A program made the position numbers and the translations under genes. The notes below the pieces were generated by a model that saw only the letters and a list, made by a program, of their open reading frames with translations, did no database searches and was not told the DNA's origin. DNA of 7,393 bases from Actinomycetes bacterium (GTDB taxonomy: Bacteria; Actinomycetota; Actinomycetes; JAJYSQ01), in the NCBI GenBank assembly GCA_021793495.1, contig JAJYSQ010000071.1, positions 1 through 7,393 of the forward strand, in the 5' to 3' direction. Below are positions 1 through 7,393 of this stretch, piece after piece. The stretch's first letter is position 1. Every line of letters begins with the position of its first letter.

Positions 1-120
1 GAGGGTGCGTTCGGCCAGGTGGGGCGGTAGTGCCGCGGTGAACTTGAGTCCGTCCAGGGCCTTCTCGCTGACCTCGGGCAGGGCGATGCGGTCGGCGGCG
101 CCCTCACGGGCGGCGGGCAG
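1..120 (-). pseudogene. 5'-truncated fragment of a helicase-like protein
   Basis: Read on the minus strand from 120 to 1, this gives 40 uninterrupted codons, about 35 of them ending in G or C, which is the coding pattern of a high-GC actinomycete. The peptide (LPAAREGAADRIALPEVSEK, then ALDGLKFTAALPPHLAERTL) resembles, from memory, a region of large actinobacterial DEAD/DEAH-type helicases; no helicase motif itself lies inside the fragment. In this frame there is a stop at 145-147 and no ATG, GTG or TTG between that stop and the window edge, so the gene has lost its 5' end here and continues beyond base 1. It abuts a plus-strand gene fragment, so base ~118-145 is a rearrangement junction. Coding status is well supported; the family is tentative. 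Confidence 0.55.
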
Positions 121-637
121 CGCCTTCCTCGATTTCTTGAAAGGCTATGTCGACTCTCACCTGCCGCGGCGTGACCTCATTCTGAAGCATGAGGCCCTCG
201 CTGACGCCGAAGCATTCCACCGCTTCCTGGAGCAGGCCAGACTGACCGAGATCGAGATTGTCGAGTACTCCTCCGGCCCTGACCTGTTCAACCAGGTGGT
301 GGAGCGCCCGATCGGAACCGTCTCCCACAAGTTCAGGCCCGAGCGAAAGCAGAGGTGGCCCCCTGATCCTCTTCGGGACAAAATCCTGGCGCGCCGGCTG
401 GATATGCACGCCCTGTTCGGATTGCGTGAACACATCCACGTCAAAGAGACCAGGCTCACCCTCAAGGCCGAGGAGCAGCAGAAGACCGTGGTTCTCGACG
501 AAGCCGAACGGGTCCCCTCCCTCACCTACCAGCTGGCGGCCGACGAGCAGCCTCGGCCGAAGGACCGTGACGTGTACGACCAGATGCTGGAAGTCTCGAA
601 CAGTATCTGTCAGCAGCTCCGAATAGGGTCGCACTAG
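119..637 (+). pseudogene. RexA-like soluble protein, N-terminally truncated
   Basis: From about 119 the frame reads as an ordinary mixed alpha/beta protein of about 172 residues ending at a TAG at 635-637. A formal start exists at GTG 5, but the first 38 codons are antisense to the minus-strand fragment at 1-120, and no convincing start or ribosome site follows, so the 5' part of the gene is probably missing. The visible part begins with a DFLKGYVDSHLP-like segment and ends in a charged helix (DRDVYDQMLEVSNSICQQL). That layout, about 172 residues against the C-terminal ~165 of the 279-residue phage lambda RexA, and the adjacent four-helix membrane gene suggest a RexA-type sensor of a two-gene abortive-infection system. 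RexA binds DNA and activates RexB. This is a judgement from order, topology and remembered sequence, not an alignment. Base composition is visibly less GC-rich than the helicase gene downstream, consistent with separate acquisition. Confidence 0.5.
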
Positions 638-677
638 CGTTCGACGACCGGCTCGCCGGCTCGTTACCCACACGCTT

Positions 678-682
678 GGAGG
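678..682 (+). promoter_or_regulatory. Ribosome binding site GGAGG for the membrane protein gene
   Basis: GGAGG lies six bases before GTG 689. This fixes GTG 689 as the start. The overlapping ATG at 687 is followed directly by a stop codon (TGA) and cannot be used. Confidence 0.75.
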
Positions 683-688
683 CCGGAT

Positions 689-1918
689 GTGAACGCCAAG
701 TGGTCTGTCTGGGAAGTCGTTACCGATCACCTGGAGACGCTGGTCGACGAGCGGACCCGAAAAGTCCGCATCGGCGACTACACCGCGTTCTTCGGCTTTC
801 CGACCGTGTGCGGGGCTGTGGCGTTCTTTCTGGACGCGGAGGTCTCCAAAGCACAGAACGTACTGGCCGGGGTGGCGGTTTTTACGGCTTTGCTATTCGG
901 CCTGTTCGTCCATGTCTTCACGTTGGGCATGCGGATCGCGGACGATACCCGGCTGACCGAATCGAGTCGGTTGACCCGTATGGTCGACCAGTTGCAGGCG
1001 AATGTCGGTTACGCAACGCTGATCGGTTTGATCGCCACGGGAGTCCTGACAGCGATCATCGTGGTCTTCTCCGAAGACGCCGTGCACCGGGCCCTGTCCG
1101 CACCGGTGATCGCGCTCCTGCTGCACCTGTTCATGACCCTGCTCATGGTCCTCAAGCGCATGCGAGCCACTTACTATGCCTTCCGCCGACTACGGCCGCA
1201 CGCGAGCGGCCGGGAGTGGGGGGCAGGCGGACCAGCATTGAGAGCACCTGCGCGTGACCGTGACCATGGGTTCGGGCACGTTCTCGTATGTGAAATCGTT
1301 CAGGAGGTAAGCCGACCCCATGGGACTGACCGGCTTCCATGTCCGACTGACGACCTGCCAGTAGTCCACGGCCTCGAAGAGGACGCTTGGGCATTCACCG
1401 TCCTGACCAGGGGGCGAAACCCACAGAAGGCGGTCGCCGGGAAGAAGCCATTCTCTGCCGTACTCACCCGGTACCCCTTGACGGCGACCGGTGGAAGCGG
1501 CCACGAGCTGGATCAGAAACCCATGGAGCCTCCCTATTTCTTTGCCGGTCGCGAGGACGAACTGCGCGAGCTGACCGCTTCTCCCCTCGCTGTTCTCAAC
1601 CGCCGCCTCGCCTGCCTCGCACTCGCCCTGGCACATGAGGACCCCGATGTACGCGAAGGCTGGTACGGCGGCTACAGCCCCGCCACCCGCCGCATGATCG
1701 CCATTGAGCTTCCGGCCCAGACGCCGGATCCGGAACCGGTCACGGCGGTGTCGGACCGATCCGCGCGCGTCCCGCCTCCGGGCCGAGGGATGGACGGTCA
1801 AGGAGATCGTGACGGAACTCGGCTGCCCGGTCAGGACAGTGCAGCCAACGCTGCGGGCCACTGCTTGACAGCGGCAAGACCTACGCGGCCCTTCTCTTTG
1901 CTGTATGCACCTCCATAA
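689..1918 (+). CDS. RexB-like four-helix membrane protein, 3' end replaced (composite open frame)
   Basis: GTG start with a GGAGG six bases upstream. Residues 1-168 (to about 1195) form the recognisable protein: a charged N-terminal helix, then membrane segments at about 31-48, 57-80, 106-127 and 137-154, with a charged loop (82-103) between the second and third, and a short basic tail (LKRMRATYYAFRRL). This matches the layout of phage lambda RexB (144 residues, four membrane helices, ion-channel effector that depolarises the cell), and it follows a RexA-like fragment by 51 bases, as in a two-gene operon. Beyond ~1195 the frame stays open to the TAA at 1916-1918, but the added residues are low in hydrophobics, antisense to another coding fragment (to ~1500), and then those of an unrelated helix-turn-helix fragment. 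The natural stop appears lost, so the 409-codon frame is a composite. The membrane protein is well supported, RexB kinship moderately so. With its partner truncated, function is doubtful. Confidence 0.6.
   Translation: MNAKWSVWEVVTDHLETLVDERTRKVRIGDYTAFFGFPTVCGAVAFFLDAEVSKAQNVLAGVAVFTALLFGLFVHVFTLGMRIADDTRLTESSRLTRMVDQLQANVGYATLIGLIATGVLTAIIVVFSEDAVHRALSAPVIALLLHLFMTLLMVLKRMRATYYAFRRLRPHASGREWGAGGPALRAPARDRDHGFGHVLVCEIVQEVSRPHGTDRLPCPTDDLPVVHGLEEDAWAFTVLTRGRNPQKAVAGKKPFSAVLTRYPLTATGGSGHELDQKPMEPPYFFAGREDELRELTASPLAVLNRRLACLALALAHEDPDVREGWYGGYSPATRRMIAIELPAQTPDPEPVTAVSDRSARVPPPGRGMDGQGDRDGTRLPGQDSAANAAGHCLTAARPTRPFSLLYAPP
1197..1500 (-). pseudogene. Fragment of an unidentified minus-strand gene
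   Basis: On the minus strand from about 1498 down to about 1253, the codons give a strongly protein-like sequence, including VPGEYGREWLLPGDRLLWVS, VLFEAVDYWQVVSRTWKP and AYLLNDFTYENVPEPMVTVT. It is rich in aromatic residues and free of the Arg/Pro/Ala bias typical of shadow frames here. Near 1250 the most natural continuation moves to a neighbouring frame (AQVLSMLVRLPPTPG, to about 1200), which suggests a frameshift. No start codon or ribosome site is tied to its left-hand (N-terminal) part, and both ends run into plus-strand coding sequence, so it is a remnant. I do not recognise the family and assign no function. It lies antisense to the middle of the composite frame 689-1918. Confidence 0.45.
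1496..1868 (+). pseudogene. Helix-turn-helix protein fragment with a frameshift
   Basis: In the frame containing ATG 1523 there is a helical, protein-like stretch (FAGREDELREL, LAVLNRRLACLALALAHEDP, YSPATRRMIAIELPA) ending in SDRSARV at 1771. The continuation that makes sense is one frame over: from 1773 it reads RLRAEGWTVKEIVTELGCPV, then RTVQPTLRATA and a TGA at 1866-1868. This is a classic helix-turn-helix of the sigma-region-4 or recombinase type, with EGWTVKEIVTEL as the first helix and CPVRTVQPTL as the recognition helix. One extra C, or a two-base loss, at about 1772 would explain the shift. No ribosome site precedes ATG 1523 and the upstream DNA belongs to another fragment, so the 5' end is probably missing too. 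The role of the parent protein is unknown; a regulator or mobile-element protein are both possible. Confidence 0.45.
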
Positions 1919-1950
1919 GGAGGGCTCTGGACGACCGATCGCTTGCCTCA

Positions 1951-1985
1951 CACGGCTCCTTTGCCGCATGCGGCTACCACGGCTC
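1951..1985. repeat. 12-bp perfect palindrome flanked by direct repeats
   Basis: GCCGCATGCGGC at 1963-1974 is a perfect palindrome. It is bracketed by two identical copies of CACGGCTC at 1951-1958 and 1978-1985, separated from it by four and three bases. The arrangement is compact and nearly symmetrical, 113-147 bases before the helicase start, so a protein-binding site is possible. It could also be chance or a recombination remnant, since the surrounding DNA is made of fragments. Confidence 0.35.
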
Positions 1986-2043
1986 TGTTTCCCATTCCGT
2001 TCACTTTTGTCCTCACGCTGTGCTACCCATGATGGTCGGGCAG

Positions 2044-2067
2044 GGTCCTGTTCCGCGGCACAGGACC
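2044..2067. promoter_or_regulatory. 24-bp near-perfect palindrome, candidate operator or leader hairpin
   Basis: The left arm GGTCCTGT (2044-2051) is exactly inverted as ACAGGACC (2060-2067), and the centre TCCGCGGC contains the palindrome CCGCGG. Taken as one site, 11 of 12 base pairs are symmetrical; only 2052/2059 mismatch. It ends 30 bases before the preferred ATG at 2098. This is the size and symmetry expected for a homodimeric repressor site. As RNA it would form an 8-bp stem with an 8-base loop in the 5' leader; no T-run follows, so an intrinsic terminator is unlikely. Its position argues against the upstream in-frame starts at 2020, 2029 and 2032, which would place it inside the coding sequence. 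The binding protein is not identified. Confidence 0.5.
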
Positions 2068-2097
2068 AGGTGGGAACGTCGTAGGACGTGGGTGGCG

Positions 2098-7307
<5,210 letters not shown>

Positions 7308-7311
<4 letters not shown>

Positions 7312-7393
7312 CGGTGGCGCGCGGGCCCCGCAAGCACCCGCCACACCCCCAAGCTGCGGCAATGGGGCACAGCGAGCCCAGCGAGCAAGCCGG
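7308..7393 (+). CDS. Possible start of a downstream gene overlapping the helicase stop
   Basis: GTG at 7308-7310 overlaps the helicase stop (GTGA), and its frame stays open for 28 codons to the window edge, with an in-frame ATG at 7362. GTGA overlap is a common sign of translational coupling in actinomycete operons. However, no ribosome site precedes either start, and the residues (rich in Pro, His and Ala) are not recognisable. It could equally be non-coding spacer. Confidence 0.15.

Larger units (their letters stand above)
1869..2097. other. Leader region of the helicase gene
   Basis: This 229-base stretch between the helix-turn-helix fragment and the helicase start has no protein-like frame. 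It carries two palindromic elements (1951-1985 and 2044-2067), a relatively AT-rich patch around 1985-2010, and a small 5-bp hairpin at 2076-2089 overlapping the weak ribosome site AGGA (2083-2086). An isolated AAGGAGGG at 1917-1924 has no ATG, GTG or TTG at useful spacing. No clear -35/-10 promoter pair could be assigned. Confidence 0.5.

Noticed and set aside
650..662. Inverted CCGGC/GCCGG between the two RexAB-like genes as a terminator
   Set aside because: Stem of five with a two-base loop and no T-run; too small and without a plausible fold.
104..730. 208-codon minus-strand open frame opposite the RexA-like fragment
   Set aside because: Shadow of the plus-strand coding sequence; no ribosome site, and the sequence is not protein-like compared with the plus frame.
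1865..1870. TTGACA resembling a -35 box
   Set aside because: It lies across the end of the helix-turn-helix fragment, and no TANNNT-type -10 is found 16-19 bases downstream.
1864..1905. P-loop-like DSGKTYAALLFAV in the same frame as the helicase, after the helix-turn-helix stop
   Set aside because: It is only about a dozen residues, lacks the rest of a Walker A context (no GxxG before it) and runs into sequence with no protein-like features. Chance or too short a remnant to call.
2000..2029. TTCACT and TACCCA, 18 bases apart, as a promoter for the helicase gene
   Set aside because: Both boxes match poorly to the consensus; the placement relative to the palindrome is attractive but not enough to call.
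2020..2097. Helicase start at GTG 2020 or ATG 2029/2032
   Set aside because: The extra residues are Arg-rich and not family-like, no ribosome site precedes them, and the segment contains the 24-bp palindrome.
7370..7386. Two copies of CAGCGAGC, nine bases apart
   Set aside because: Only two short units at the window edge; no basis to call a repeat array.

Overview
The window is high-GC DNA. GC is strongly concentrated at third codon positions in the large gene, and it uses a GTG start with a strong GGAGG ribosome site. This fits an actinomycete such as Streptomyces or a relative. No rRNA, tRNA, CRISPR array or intact transposase is visible.

The left 1.9 kb is a patchwork of broken genes. 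Bases 1-120 read on the minus strand as an internal piece of a protein that resembles an actinobacterial helicase accessory region, with no start codon. At about 118 this runs into a plus-strand fragment (to 637) that looks like the C-terminal half of a RexA-type soluble protein. It is followed, after 51 bases and a strong ribosome site, by a four-helix membrane protein like RexB (from 689). The membrane-protein frame loses its natural end at about 1195. It reads through an antisense stretch, which is itself a fragment of an unidentified minus-strand gene (about 1200-1500), and then into a plus-strand fragment of a protein with a C-terminal helix-turn-helix. That last fragment carries a frameshift near 1772. 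The 409-codon open frame 689-1918 is therefore a composite, not one natural protein.

Bases 1869-2097 are the leader of the main gene. They hold a 12-bp palindrome flanked by direct repeats, and a 24-bp near-perfect palindrome (11 of 12 pairs) ending 30 bp before the preferred start codon. The latter is the best regulatory candidate in the window.

The right 5.2 kb (2098-7311) is one intact gene for a 1737-residue protein. It combines a two-lobed SF2 DEAD/DEAH-type helicase with inserted zinc-binding pairs, a second zinc ribbon, a DUF1998 module with its cysteine cluster, and a C-terminal PD-(D/E)xK/Vsr-like nuclease domain. In known systems related parts occur as DruE (Druantia) or as separate DrmA and DrmB (DISARM). 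Here they form a single chain with no recognisable partner gene in the window.

Taken together, this looks like an eroded defence island: a decayed RexAB-like abortive-infection pair and other gene remnants next to an intact, possibly self-contained helicase-nuclease defence gene. The defence role is inferred from family and context, not shown by the sequence.
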